A stretch of DNA of 63,679 bases. It comes from an uncultured Prevotella sp. Its GTDB lineage: Bacteria > Bacteroidota > Bacteroidia > Bacteroidales > Bacteroidaceae. The stretch covers positions 1 through 63,679 of the forward strand of contig CAJOCR010000014.1 in the NCBI GenBank assembly GCA_905236755.1, read 5' to 3'. Below, in pieces: positions 24,945-34,392 of this stretch. The notes under the pieces are model-generated. The model had not been told where the DNA came from. It made no database searches and saw only the letters and a program-made list of their open reading frames with translations. The position numbers were made by a program, and so were the translations under genes. Each line of letters begins with the position of its first letter. The first letter of the stretch is position 1.

Positions 24945-26285
24945 TTATACGATGCCCTGAGCCATCATAGCCTTAGCTACCTTGAGGAAACCTGCTACGT
25001 TAGCACCCTTAACATAGTTGATATAACCATCAGCCTCTGTACCGTACTTAACACAGTTAGCGTGGATATCGTCCATGATGCGATGCAGGTAGTTGTCAAC
25101 TTCCTCGCGTGTCCATTTCAGACGCTCTGAGTTCTGGCTCATCTCAAGACCAGATACTGCAACACCACCAGCGTTAGAAGCCTTACCTGGGCAGTAGAGA
25201 ATCTTAGCATCCTGGAAGAGCTTTGTAGCCTCTGGAGTTGTAGGCATGTTAGCACCCTCGCTGACAGCAATACAGCCGTTTTCAAGGAGAGCCTTAGCTG
25301 CCTCTTCGTTGATCTCGTTCTGAGTAGCACATGGAGTAGCAATCTCACAACCCTTCTCGAACCAAGGCTTAGCACCTGCAACATACTTAGCATTTGGATA
25401 CTCTTCAACATATTCCTTGATACGTCCACGCTCTACATTCTTGAGTTCCATGATGTAAGCGAGCTTCTTCTCGTCGATACCATCTGGGTCGTAGATGTAA
25501 CCATCTGAGTCTGAACAGGTCATTGGAGTAGCACCAAGCTGGAGGAGTTTCTCCATAGTGTACTGTGCTACATTACCTGCACCTGATACAAGTACCTTCT
25601 TACCCTTGAGGTCAAGACCTTTAGTCTTAAGCATGTTCTGGAGGAAGTAAACATTACCGTAACCAGTAGCCTCAGGACGGATAAGTGAACCACCAAATTC
25701 CTGACCCTTACCGGTAAGGATACCTACGAACTGGTGTGTGAGCTTCTTGTACTGACCAAACATATAGCCAACCTCACGGCCACCAACACCGATATCACCT
25801 GCTGGTACGTCCTCGTCTGGACCAATGTGGCGATAGAGTTCATTCATGAAAGCCTGACAGAAACGCATTACCTCAGCGTTTGACTTGCCACGTGGAGAGA
25901 AGTCTGAACCACCCTTTGCACCACCCATAGGAAGGGTTGTAAGAGAGTTCTTGAATGTCTGCTCGAAAGCAAGGAATTTCAGGATTGACTGGTTTACTGA
26001 TGAGTGGAAACGGATACCACCTTTGTAAGGACCAATAGCGTTGTTGTGCTGAACGCGGTATCCCATGTTGTTCTGTACATTTCCCTTGTCGTCAACCCAA
26101 GATACACGGAACATGATCATACGATCTGGAATGCAGAGACGCTCAATAAGATTAGCCTTTTCAAACTCTGGATGTTTGTTGTACTCTTCTTCAATGGTTC
26201 CAAGTACCTGGCTTACTGCCTGAATGTATTCAGGCTGGCCTGGAAATTTTTGCTTTAGTTGTTCTACAACTTCTGTTGCTTTCAT
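24945..26285 (-). CDS. gdhA: NADP-type hexameric glutamate dehydrogenase
   Basis: This 446-aa enzyme interconverts 2-oxoglutarate plus ammonia and glutamate. The substrate domain has YRVQHNNAIGPYKGGIRFH with the conserved lysine, then LTTLPMGGAKGGSDF and the catalytic region DEDVPAGDIGVGGREV. The nucleotide domain has VLVSGAGNVAQY, and the C-terminus is NAGGVAVSGLEMSQN. Length and sequence fit the small hexameric class. NADP preference is the usual assignment for this subfamily and is not proven by a motif here. It is monocistronic, with a strong promoter about 130 nt upstream and its own terminator. Confidence 0.95.
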   Translation of the reverse strand: MKATEVVEQLKQKFPGQPEYIQAVSQVLGTIEEEYNKHPEFEKANLIERLCIPDRMIMFRVSWVDDKGNVQNNMGYRVQHNNAIGPYKGGIRFHSSVNQSILKFLAFEQTFKNSLTTLPMGGAKGGSDFSPRGKSNAEVMRFCQAFMNELYRHIGPDEDVPAGDIGVGGREVGYMFGQYKKLTHQFVGILTGKGQEFGGSLIRPEATGYGNVYFLQNMLKTKGLDLKGKKVLVSGAGNVAQYTMEKLLQLGATPMTCSDSDGYIYDPDGIDEKKLAYIMELKNVERGRIKEYVEEYPNAKYVAGAKPWFEKGCEIATPCATQNEINEEAAKALLENGCIAVSEGANMPTTPEATKLFQDAKILYCPGKASNAGGVAVSGLEMSQNSERLKWTREEVDNYLHRIMDDIHANCVKYGTEADGYINYVKGANVAGFLKVAKAMMAQGIV

Positions 26286-26412
26286 AATCTTTTCCTTTTA
26301 TATGGTTGAAAATTTATCTCTATTTAAAAAAATGTGGGAACGGCTTGGTTTCTTCATCATTAATTTTAGTTTCGCTCGTATCCTTTTTTCTTTTAATAAT
26401 AGTTTTGTGTTG

Positions 26413-26443
26413 CAAAGTTATATGTTTTTCTTGAAAAAACAAA
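26413..26443 (-). promoter_or_regulatory. gdhA promoter
   Basis: On the minus strand TTTG (26443-26440), a 19-bp spacer and TAACTTTG (26420-26413) match the Bacteroidetes consensus well. Transcription starts near 26406, giving a leader of about 120 nt. Confidence 0.82.
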
Positions 26444-26578
26444 CAATAAGGCACTTTTTTTAATCAAATAGTAGAAAAAAGAAAGTTTTGGGTTGTTTTT
26501 GCATGAGAAATGTCTATTTATAATTGTTTTATAACACGTCAACTGCAGTTGATGATGCAAAATGATGGTTCGAAATGC

Positions 26579-26724
26579 TGTCCGCCTAGGCGGACAGCGA
26601 GAAATTGGCTTCTGAAACACCGTCAGTCTAGGCGGACGCTGAAAAATAGTCATAGAAAAGACCGTCCGCTTGGACGGACAGCGAAAAAAAGTGTTCTGGC
26701 ACATTGTCCGCCTGGACGGACGGA
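26579..26724. repeat. array of four GTCCGCC-type hairpins, about 42-bp period
   Basis: The first unit is the perfect 18-bp palindrome TGTCCGCCTAGGCGGACA (26579-26596). Related quasi-palindromes follow at 26621-26638, 26662-26679 and 26705-26723. Each is followed by a similar purine-rich linker of the type GCGAGAAA or GCTGAAAAA. The spacing is regular at 41-43 bp. Confidence 0.85.
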
Positions 26725-26752
26725 AAAGCAAAGTATAATTATAAGAAGAAAA

Positions 26753-26783
26753 AAAAGGTATCTCGTTTTTAGAGATACCTTTT
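26753..26783 (-). terminator. terminator after the RhlE-type helicase
   Basis: AAAAGGTATCTC pairs with GAGATACCTTTT. On the minus strand it is followed by a T-run (plus-strand A-run at about 26745-26756), five bases past the helicase stop. Confidence 0.85.
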
Positions 26784-26787
26784 GATA

Positions 26788-28392
26788 TTATTTCTTGAAA
26801 CCAAAAATCTTCTTGAAGAATTTCTTTACTGCACTTTCCTTCTTAACAGGAGCTGCCGAAGTCTTTGTATTAGGCTTCTTGTTCTGTCGCTTGTCAGAAT
26901 ACTGACCTTTTGAATAGCGCTTCTTGTAGTTGCCTTCTACATTGCCACGACGATGTTGCTTGTTGCGTGGCTGCTGCTCGTTGTTGGCAGTCTGTTCGTT
27001 ATTCTTTGGCTTGTGTTCAAAGCGACGCTGTTCGCCATTAGCAAACTGCTGTTTGTTGTTTCGGCGATTTTTGTTGTTAGCATACTCGCCGTCGGCATTC
27101 TGCTGATTTCGCTGATTGTTGTTGCGTCTGCGATTCTCTTGTTTCTTGTCCTTGTGTGATGTTTTGTCACGATCCTGACGGCGACGGCTCTTGGCACTTG
27201 TCTTTCCACCTTTGGCAGGTTTCATAGGCTTGTTTTGCTTCTTGTATTCAGGAGCTTCGCCAAGACCTTCAGGAAGGGCATTCTTTTCAACTACCTTTTC
27301 AAGGAATTTCTCTATTTGCTGGAAATAGTAGATGTCTTCTTCAGAAACAAAGGTGAAGGCAACACCATCGCGTGCAGCTCGGGCTGTACGACCGATACGA
27401 TGAACATAGTCTTCGGCATCGTGAGGAACATCATAGTTGATGACCATGGCAATATCGTCAATATCAATACCACGTGATACGATGTCGGTAGCTACAAGTA
27501 CGTCAAGCTGTCCGCTCTTGAACTTAAACATAACATCGTCGCGTTGTGCCTGGTCGAGATCGCTATGCATTTCGCCACAGTTTATGTTCATACGCTGCAG
27601 AGCACCAGTAACCTGTTTTACTTTTAGCTTGCTGCCGCAGAAGATGATTACGCGTTGCAAGTCGCCTTGTTTGAATATGTCTTTTACAATACCCATTTTC
27701 TGGGTTTCGTAGCACACATAAGCGCTTTGCTTTATCTTTTCAGCCGGCTTGCTGACTGCGAGCTTTATTGTTACAGGATTCTTAAGCAGCGATTTTGCAA
27801 ATTCCTCAATCTTATCAGGCATAGTTGCTGAGAACATAATTGTCTGACAGCTTTGTGGCAGCTTCTTGGCAATAGTTATAATATCGTCAGAGAAACCCAT
27901 ATCAAGCATACGGTCTGCTTCATCAAGGATGAAGAAGCTAACCTTGCTAAGGTCAACATTTCCAAGACTGATGTGAGATATAAGGCGTCCTGGTGTAGCT
28001 ATTACTACGTCTGCGCCAAGCTGCAAACTCTTCAGTTCCTGATCGTAACGGTTTCCGTCATTACCACCATATACAGCTACAGAGCTAACTCCCTGCAGAT
28101 AGTATGAAAAACCTTGCATGGCCTGGTCTATCTGCTGCGCCAACTCACGAGTAGGACTCATGATAAGGCAATTTATAGCGTTGTCTGGATAGTTACCGTC
28201 ATCAAGCTTGCTTAATACAGGTAAGAGATATGCAGCTGTTTTACCTGTTCCTGTCTGTGCTACTCCAAGCACATCGTTACCCTTCAGAATTTCAGGAATA
28301 CATTTTTCTTGTACTGGGGTACACTTGTCGAAATGCATATCGTAAAGTGCATCCAATACGTTGTCGTTTAAATCTAATTCGTCGAAATACAT
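26788..28392 (-). CDS. RhlE-type DEAD-box RNA helicase with basic tail
   Basis: This 534-aa RNA helicase has all core motifs: Q motif CTPVQEKCIP, AQTGTGKT, PTRELAQQ, DEADRMLDMGF, SAT, and the C-terminal TDIVSRGIDIDD and HRIGRTARA. After about residue 375 comes a disordered tail of some 155 residues. It is very rich in Lys, Arg, Asn and Gln (RRRQDRDKTSHKDKK and RRNNNQRNQQN), and ends in a short amphipathic basic helix (AVKKFFKKIFGFKK). Such tails bind RNA non-specifically and promote condensate formation, and they are common in cold-adaptation or ribosome-assembly helicases. The permease gene lies 36 nt upstream on the same strand. Confidence 0.93.
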   Translation of the reverse strand: MYFDELDLNDNVLDALYDMHFDKCTPVQEKCIPEILKGNDVLGVAQTGTGKTAAYLLPVLSKLDDGNYPDNAINCLIMSPTRELAQQIDQAMQGFSYYLQGVSSVAVYGGNDGNRYDQELKSLQLGADVVIATPGRLISHISLGNVDLSKVSFFILDEADRMLDMGFSDDIITIAKKLPQSCQTIMFSATMPDKIEEFAKSLLKNPVTIKLAVSKPAEKIKQSAYVCYETQKMGIVKDIFKQGDLQRVIIFCGSKLKVKQVTGALQRMNINCGEMHSDLDQAQRDDVMFKFKSGQLDVLVATDIVSRGIDIDDIAMVINYDVPHDAEDYVHRIGRTARAARDGVAFTFVSEEDIYYFQQIEKFLEKVVEKNALPEGLGEAPEYKKQNKPMKPAKGGKTSAKSRRRQDRDKTSHKDKKQENRRRNNNQRNQQNADGEYANNKNRRNNKQQFANGEQRRFEHKPKNNEQTANNEQQPRNKQHRRGNVEGNYKKRYSKGQYSDKRQNKKPNTKTSAAPVKKESAVKKFFKKIFGFKK

Positions 28393-28428
28393 AATTTCAA
28401 TATTTTCTTTTAGCGCATCGCGCGTTAA

Positions 28429-29700
28429 TTAATTAGGTGCATGCCTGTAGCAGAAATAAGCTACTACGGCAAAAATGAGATTTGGAATCCATGCTGCCAG
28501 CATTGGTGGGGTGTTTGCATTAATAGCAAATGTTGCTGATACTGTTTGCAGCATGATATATATGAAGCTGAGTGCCAAACCTATGCCCAGATACATACCC
28601 ATACCTCCTTTGCGTTTCTTTGAAGAAAGCGACAGACCAATGATTGTGAGAATGAAAGAGGCGAATGATGTTGCTATTCGCTTGTGATATTCCACTTGAT
28701 ACTGCACAACATTGCTTGAACCTCGGTTTATCTGTTTGGATATGTAAGCCTTAAGTTCTGGACTTGTAAAGGTTTCCTGCTGTCCTTTTGAATATACAAG
28801 GTCGGTAGGCTCCATAAGAATGAGGGTGTCTTTGCGTGCACCATTTGTTATATGCTCTTTGAGACCGCGAAGTTGGCGTATCTTCCATTGTGAGGCTGTC
28901 CAATGGTATTTGCCTTCGGAGATTGTGTCGTATTGAATCTCCATAGCTGTCATGTGGCTTACGAGTTTCTTGTTCTCGAATTTATCGAGAGAGAATCCAT
29001 AGCCTTTCTTCTGTTTGTTGTCGTAGTGCTGAATGTAGGCAATGGTACCTTTGTCAACTTGTAGCATAACATTGTCGGCCGAGGTGTTCTTGTTCTTGTT
29101 TTTATACATCACCTCGAAGTTCTGTCTAATTACTGTGCCATGTGGAATGACATATGCGCTTAGATAGAACGAAAGGGCAGAGATGAGAATACATGAGAAC
29201 ATGTAGGGTCGCATCAGTCGCTTGAATGATATACCTGCAGCCAACATAGAGATAATCTCTGAGTTGCTTGCAAGCTTTGAGGTAAAGAAGATTACCGCAA
29301 TAAATACGAAAAGCGGACTGAACAGGTTGGCAAAATATGGTACGAAGTTGGCGTAATAGTCAAACACAATAGCACTTAACGGTGCATGGTATTGTGTGAA
29401 CTTCGTAAGGTTCTCATTGACATCAAATACTATTGAGATAGATATAATGAGCAATATAGAATAGATATATGTGCCAATGAACTTGCGTATGATGTACCAG
29501 TCTATGCGTTTGATATATCTGAAAGGGTTGAGGATATTGAGGAAATGTAATTTGTGTCCCAGCCACTTGCATATTCTTTGCAGAAGTCGGGTGTGGTTAC
29601 AAATCCACGTCGCCATCTTCTGGATGGGTTTTGTATGCTTACCCACCCAGCGCTTCAGATGATAGTACTTGCGGTGTTGTCTTAGTTTCTTATAATCCAT
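28429..29700 (-). CDS. LptF/LptG family permease
   Basis: This 423-aa inner-membrane protein belongs to the YjgP/YjgQ family, whose members form the permease of the LPS export ABC transporter. The first family helix is at IDWYIIRKFIGTYIYSILLIISISIVFDVNE. A pair of helices lies near residues 100-170. A periplasmic jellyroll domain follows, and three C-terminal helices end with PPMLAAWIPNLIFAVVAYFCY. The N-terminus carries about 55 extra basic residues before the first helix. The start is taken at the ATG at 29700; an in-frame TTG at 29724 lies directly against the tgt stop. LptF and LptG cannot be told apart by eye. Confidence 0.88.
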   Translation of the reverse strand: MDYKKLRQHRKYYHLKRWVGKHTKPIQKMATWICNHTRLLQRICKWLGHKLHFLNILNPFRYIKRIDWYIIRKFIGTYIYSILLIISISIVFDVNENLTKFTQYHAPLSAIVFDYYANFVPYFANLFSPLFVFIAVIFFTSKLASNSEIISMLAAGISFKRLMRPYMFSCILISALSFYLSAYVIPHGTVIRQNFEVMYKNKNKNTSADNVMLQVDKGTIAYIQHYDNKQKKGYGFSLDKFENKKLVSHMTAMEIQYDTISEGKYHWTASQWKIRQLRGLKEHITNGARKDTLILMEPTDLVYSKGQQETFTSPELKAYISKQINRGSSNVVQYQVEYHKRIATSFASFILTIIGLSLSSKKRKGGMGMYLGIGLALSFIYIMLQTVSATFAINANTPPMLAAWIPNLIFAVVAYFCYRHAPN

Positions 29701-29724
29701 TATTGATAAACTATCTACTATCAA

Positions 29725-30852
29725 TTAGATGCGTCGTCCAAGTTGATCGATAATACTACGTTTCCACTGAACAAAGTCGCCTTGCTCAATATGCTGACGG
29801 GCGTCGGTAACGAGGCGCAGATAAAATGCCAGGTTATGAATAGAACCAATCTGCATGGCAAGAAGTTCCTGTGCCTTGTACAGGTGATGCAGATAGGCTT
29901 TGGTATATACCTGGTCGGTATAGCAGCCATCTGGATCAATAGGTGTGAAGTCGTTTTCCCATTTCTTATTGCGCATGTTCATAGTACCGTTATATGTAAA
30001 GAGCAGCGCATTACGACCGTTTCGTGTAGGCATAACGCAGTCGAACATATCTACACCACGTTCTATGGCTTCAAGAATGTTTTGAGGGGTACCCACACCC
30101 ATAAGGTATCTTGGCTTGTCTTTTGGAAGAATCTCGTTTACAACTTCAATCATCTCATACATGATTTCTGTTGGCTCTCCTACTGCAAGGCCACCAATGG
30201 CATTTCCGTCGGCTCCCTTGTCGGCTACGAATTTTGCTGCTTCTCTTCTAAGGTCTTTGAAGGTACAGCCTTGAACGATAGGGAAGAGGCTCTGGTTATA
30301 ACCATATAGAGGTTCTGTCTCGTTGAATCGTTTGATACAACGGTCGAGCCAGCGCTGGGTCATTCCAAGTGATTTCTTGGCATAAGCATAGTCGCTTTGG
30401 CCAGGAGGGCACTCGTCGAGTGCCATCATGATGTCGGCACCTATGATGCGCTCGGTGTCCATTACGTTCTCTGGTGTGAAGAAATGTTTGCTTCCGTCGA
30501 TATGAGAACGGAATTCGCATCCTTCTTCGCGAAGTTTGCGAATGCCTGTCAGTGAGAATACCTGAAAACCACCTGAGTCTGTCAGGATAGGCTTCTCCCA
30601 TCCGTTGAAACCATGAAGACCGCCAGCTTGCTTTAGGATATCAAGACCTGGACGCAGGTAAAGGTGATAGGTGTTACCAAGAATAATCTGGGCTTTCACC
30701 TGTTGGCGCAGTTCCTCGAAGTGAACACCTTTTACTGTACCTGCAGTACCTACGGGCATAAAGATTGGAGTCTTTATCTGTCCGTGATCGGTAGTGATGA
30801 TACCTGTACGGGCATCACTGGCTTTGTCAGTATGTTGTAGTTCGAATTTCAT
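29725..30852 (-). CDS. tgt: queuine/preQ1 tRNA-ribosyltransferase
   Basis: This 375-aa enzyme exchanges the wobble guanine of GUN-anticodon tRNAs for preQ1 or queuine. It has TPIFMPVGTAGTVKG, the catalytic-region ILTDSGGFQVFSL, the base-recognition GGLAVGEP and the nucleophile region GVDMFDCVMPTRNGRN. The usual zinc motif CxCxxC near the C-terminus is not intact: the aligned stretch reads PIDPDGCYTDQVYTKAYLHHL, with only one cysteine. Either the Bacteroidales enzyme is structurally different there or the zinc site is lost. It lies between lon (2 nt upstream) and the LptF/G gene, so lon-tgt-lptG is likely one operon. Confidence 0.93.
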   Translation of the reverse strand: MKFELQHTDKASDARTGIITTDHGQIKTPIFMPVGTAGTVKGVHFEELRQQVKAQIILGNTYHLYLRPGLDILKQAGGLHGFNGWEKPILTDSGGFQVFSLTGIRKLREEGCEFRSHIDGSKHFFTPENVMDTERIIGADIMMALDECPPGQSDYAYAKKSLGMTQRWLDRCIKRFNETEPLYGYNQSLFPIVQGCTFKDLRREAAKFVADKGADGNAIGGLAVGEPTEIMYEMIEVVNEILPKDKPRYLMGVGTPQNILEAIERGVDMFDCVMPTRNGRNALLFTYNGTMNMRNKKWENDFTPIDPDGCYTDQVYTKAYLHHLYKAQELLAMQIGSIHNLAFYLRLVTDARQHIEQGDFVQWKRSIIDQLGRRI

Positions 30853-30854
30853 TA

Positions 30855-33326
30855 TTAATTCTTATTATCTTTTTTTTCTTCCTCGATTGTAAGTTCGATA
30901 GCGTTATCTACCTTTTCATCTGTGAGGGCAAAGTTCCATACATCAGCAACATTCTCTACGTAGTGGAATTCCACTCCCTTGCGGTACTGCTCTGGAATTT
31001 CCTCGATATCTTTGCGGTTTTCTTTGCACATCATGATATCGGTAATGCCAGCACGCTTAGCTGCAAGAATCTTTTCCTTGATACCGCCAACAGGCAATAC
31101 TTTGCCTCGTAGGGTTATCTCGCCGGTCATAGCTGTGTTCTTGCGCACTTTTCGCTGAGTGAGTGCCGATGCTATTGATGTGGCAATGGTGATACCTGCT
31201 GATGGGCCGTCCTTAGGTGTGGCTCCTTCTGGTACATGGATATGTATGTTCCAGTTGTCGAATACGCGATAGTCAATACCGAGCTTGTCAACATGGGCTT
31301 TTACATATTGCAAGGCAATCATAGCACTCTCTTTCATCACGTCTCCCAGATTACCGGTAAGAGTGAGCTTTCCGCCCTTGCCCTTGTTAACACTGGTTTC
31401 TATGAAGAGAATCTCGCCTCCAACACTTGTCCATGCTAATCCGGTTACAACGCCAGCATAGTCGTTGCCCTGATAGATATCGCGATAGAAAGGTGGTTTG
31501 CCCAGTAGGTCTTCTATCTGTGCAGGGGTGATATTGGTGTATTCGAAATCGCCGTTGATAGCCTTCTTAAAGGCAAGCTTGCGAAGTGCCTTGTTTATCT
31601 GCTTTTCAAGCTGGCGAACACCGCTCTCACGTGTGTAGCGCTCAATGATCATCTCAAGAGCCGCCTTGTTGAATTTAATCTTTGGAGTAATGTTCAACAA
31701 ACCTGTATTGTCGAGTTCGCGTGGAACAAGATGACGCTTTGCAATCTCTATCTTTTCTTCGGTGATATATCCGCTTACCTCTATGATTTCCATACGGTCG
31801 AGAAGAGGACGTGGAATAGAACCGAGGTCGTTGGCTGTTGCTATGAACATAACCTTTGAGAGGTCGTAGTCAACATCAAGATAGTTGTCGTGGAAGGCGT
31901 TGTTCTGCTCTGGGTCGAGCACCTCGAGAAGAGCCGATGAAGGGTCGCCGTTGTGCGTTTGCTGAGTAACCTTGTCAATCTCGTCGAGAATGAATACAGG
32001 GTTGCTGCTGCCTGCTTTCTGAATGCTCTTGATGATTCGTCCTGGCATGGCACCGATATATGTGCGACGATGGCCACGGATTTCGGCTTCATCATGAACA
32101 CCACCAAGCGAAACACGTACGTACTTGCGGTTGAGTGCCTTGGCAATGCTCTTTCCGAGTGAAGTCTTACCAACTCCAGGAGGACCATAGAGGCAGATGA
32201 TAGGACTCTTTAAGTCGCCACGGAGTGAAAGAACTGCCATATATTCAAGTATGCGCTCTTTCACTTTCTCCATACCATAGTGATCGGCATCAAGAACTCT
32301 CTGGGCACGCTTCAAACTGAGGTCGTCGGTAGTGTATTCGCCCCATGGCAGGTTTACCATGTTCTGCAGATAGTTCATCTGAACACTATAGTCAGGACTC
32401 TGTGGGTTATACATGTCCAGCTTGTCGAGCTCCTTGTAGAATATCTTCTTTACGTCTTCGTTCCATTTCTTGTTGGCTGCCTTTTCCTGAAGTTCTTTTT
32501 TCTCAGGTGAGCCATCGCCATTACCAAGTTCGGCCTTGATATTCTTTATTTGCTGCTGAAGGAAATATTCGCGCTGCTGCTCGTCAATATCCATAGATGT
32601 TTTTGTACGGATATCTTTCTTGAGCTCAAGCAACTGGATATTTTGGTTTATTTCCTTCAAAAGACGATAGATACGCTGCAGGGCAGAGTCTTCTGCCAGC
32701 ATTTCAGCTTTGCTTTCTATCTTTAGAGGGAAATTGCTGCAAATAAAGTTTGTGACAATATAATCGTTCTTGATTGTGTCAATAGCCATAGATGTTTCCT
32801 GTGGCATCTCCTCGTCAAGATTGATATATGTCTTTATGCGGTCGCGCAAGTCATTTGCTGCAACGCCATATTCGTGGGTTTTTGTATCCTCAAGATTTTC
32901 TTCGATGCTATCAACAATAGCTGTGTAATATGGACGGCGTGAAGCCAATGCAACCAGCTTACAGCGATTGAGGGCTTGCACGATGATAGTAACTGTCTCG
33001 CCCTGGCCAGGCATCTCTATAACCTTTACCAGGCGTGCCAATGTTCCAATCTCAAACAGATCACTTTCTAAAGGATGATCAACTTCTGCCTTTTTCTGAC
33101 AGAAGATACCAAATATCTGACCTTCGTTTTCCTTTAGGCTGTTTACCAAGTTGATGCTTGCTCTTCGTCCAATGACTATAGGCATTGCAACACCTGGAAA
33201 ACAAAATAAGTTGCGGGTTGCTAATATAGGGATTTCACTATGAACTTTCTCGTTCAACAACATTTCGATGTCACCATCGAAATCTGAAATCATCATGTGA
33301 ATTGATGTATTTACCTTTTTGCTCAT
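30855..33326 (-). CDS. lon: ATP-dependent protease Lon
   Basis: This 823-aa cytoplasmic AAA+ protease degrades misfolded and regulatory proteins. The N-terminal substrate domain is at about residues 35-230 ([23 protein letters not shown]), followed by a coiled-coil linker. The AAA+ module has Walker [14 protein letters not shown] and Walker [11 protein letters not shown]. The protease domain has the catalytic Ser in [13 protein letters not shown] and the Lys in [14 protein letters not shown]. All catalytic residues are intact. A TAACTTTG -7 box (minus strand, 33359-33352) lies 26 nt before the start. No recognisable heat-shock element is visible. Confidence 0.97.
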   Translation of the reverse strand: MSKKVNTSIHMMISDFDGDIEMLLNEKVHSEIPILATRNLFCFPGVAMPIVIGRRASINLVNSLKENEGQIFGIFCQKKAEVDHPLESDLFEIGTLARLVKVIEMPGQGETVTIIVQALNRCKLVALASRRPYYTAIVDSIEENLEDTKTHEYGVAANDLRDRIKTYINLDEEMPQETSMAIDTIKNDYIVTNFICSNFPLKIESKAEMLAEDSALQRIYRLLKEINQNIQLLELKKDIRTKTSMDIDEQQREYFLQQQIKNIKAELGNGDGSPEKKELQEKAANKKWNEDVKKIFYKELDKLDMYNPQSPDYSVQMNYLQNMVNLPWGEYTTDDLSLKRAQRVLDADHYGMEKVKERILEYMAVLSLRGDLKSPIICLYGPPGVGKTSLGKSIAKALNRKYVRVSLGGVHDEAEIRGHRRTYIGAMPGRIIKSIQKAGSSNPVFILDEIDKVTQQTHNGDPSSALLEVLDPEQNNAFHDNYLDVDYDLSKVMFIATANDLGSIPRPLLDRMEIIEVSGYITEEKIEIAKRHLVPRELDNTGLLNITPKIKFNKAALEMIIERYTRESGVRQLEKQINKALRKLAFKKAINGDFEYTNITPAQIEDLLGKPPFYRDIYQGNDYAGVVTGLAWTSVGGEILFIETSVNKGKGGKLTLTGNLGDVMKESAMIALQYVKAHVDKLGIDYRVFDNWNIHIHVPEGATPKDGPSAGITIATSIASALTQRKVRKNTAMTGEITLRGKVLPVGGIKEKILAAKRAGITDIMMCKENRKDIEEIPEQYRKGVEFHYVENVADVWNFALTDEKVDNAIELTIEEEKKDNKN

Positions 33327-33641
33327 TATAAAAGTTTAATCTTTTAGGCTGCAAAGTTACGTAATTTCTTTTAATTTCTCTACCTAATGCTCATAATTTC
33401 ATTTAAATTAAGGTGTAGAAAAATATATTTATTGCTCTTCCGTTAATGAGTATATGGTAATCACTTTGATAAAAATGTACTAAAAATGGATTTTTTTTCT
33501 ATAGACATTCATCTCGAACGCATCTAAGACTCATCTCGAAGGAACAACGGAGGCTTGTTGTGGTTGTTTTGTTAAGAATTTAGAGAAAAACTGCGATTAT
33601 TGTATGCTTTTAAAACAATAAAGAAAAACTTATGCCGTTTT
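33327..33641. other. divergent intergenic region between lon and trmN6
   Basis: It contains the lon promoter box at 33352-33359, an A/T-rich middle and a three-unit 11-bp repeat at 33510-33542. No clear promoter for trmN6 could be assigned. Confidence 0.6.
33510..33542 (-). repeat. three-unit 11-bp array, inverted copy of 45933-45965
   Basis: Read on the minus strand the units are CCTTCGAGATG, AGTCTTAGATG and CGTTCGAGATG. All 33 bases are identical to 45933-45965 on the plus strand. Confidence 0.9.
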
Positions 33642-34370
33642 ATGAGCATGAAAGATGTGTTTCGTTTCAAGCAGTTTAGTATAAAGCAAGACCGGTGTGC
33701 CATGAAAGTGGGTACCGATGGTGTGCTCTTAGGTTGTTGGGCTCAAGGCGGCGAGAATGTTCTTGATATTGGCACAGGAACAGGGTTGATAGCTTTGATG
33801 ATGGCTCAGCGTTTTCCCGATGCACATATTGATGCGCTTGAAATAGATAGTTCGGCAGCTAAACAGGCTGTTGAGAACGTGGTTCAAAGTTCTTTCAAAA
33901 GTCGAATAAATGTTATTGAAGAAAGCTTACAGGAATATGTAAGTAGAGTTGAGGTTATTTGTAGTTTTAATCAAGGCAAATATGATGCAATCGTCAGTAA
34001 TCCGCCTTTCTTTATTAACTCGCTGAAAAATCCAAATGCAGAACGTGCTCAGGCCCGACACACAGACACACTTAGCTATGCCGATTTGTTTGTAGGCGTA
34101 GCTAAACTGTTGAAAGACGCTGGCGTGTTTTCTGCTATTATACCGGCAGAATGCGAAGAACGTTTTTGTTCTGAGGCCTTTCTGCAAGGCATGTTTCTTA
34201 CTCGAAAATATATGGTAAGAACGGTGGCTCATAAAAAGACAAAACGTTGTTTACTTGCATTTAGTAAACAACGTTCTGCTATTATTGACAATCAAGATGT
34301 TTATTTGCAAAATCCTGATGGTTCAAAATCAGATTGGTTTAATGAAAAAAGTTTAGAGTTTTATCTGTAA
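33642..34370 (+). CDS. trmN6: tRNA1(Val) A37 N6-methyltransferase
   Basis: This 242-aa SAM-dependent enzyme is of the YfiC/TrmN6 type and methylates adenine 37 of a valine tRNA. The N-terminal signature is FRFKQFSIKQDRCAMKVGTDGVLLG. The SAM loop is VLDIGTGTGLIALMMAQRFP, with the acidic strand ALEID. The N6-adenine methyltransferase catalytic motif is NPPFF. Homology starts around MSMKDVFRFKQF, so the ATG at 33642 is taken instead of an in-frame TTG at 33600. It is convergent with the lipid kinase gene, 22 nt apart. Confidence 0.92.
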   Translation: MSMKDVFRFKQFSIKQDRCAMKVGTDGVLLGCWAQGGENVLDIGTGTGLIALMMAQRFPDAHIDALEIDSSAAKQAVENVVQSSFKSRINVIEESLQEYVSRVEVICSFNQGKYDAIVSNPPFFINSLKNPNAERAQARHTDTLSYADLFVGVAKLLKDAGVFSAIIPAECEERFCSEAFLQGMFLTRKYMVRTVAHKKTKRCLLAFSKQRSAIIDNQDVYLQNPDGSKSDWFNEKSLEFYL

Positions 34371-34392
34371 TACTCTTCTTGCCTTATGGATA

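Larger units (their letters stand above)
26286..26787. other. intergenic region with gdhA leader and hairpin array
   Basis: From the right: the helicase terminator (26753-26783), four hairpins spaced 41-43 bp apart (26579-26724), an A/T-rich stretch, and the gdhA promoter with a leader of about 120 nt. No gene is supported. A 91-codon plus-strand open frame at 26510-26785 merely reads through the hairpins. Confidence 0.75.

Noticed and set aside
26579..26724. Possible CRISPR array
   Set aside because: Units are palindromic and divergent, the linkers resemble one another and are about 24 bp, and no cas gene is present.
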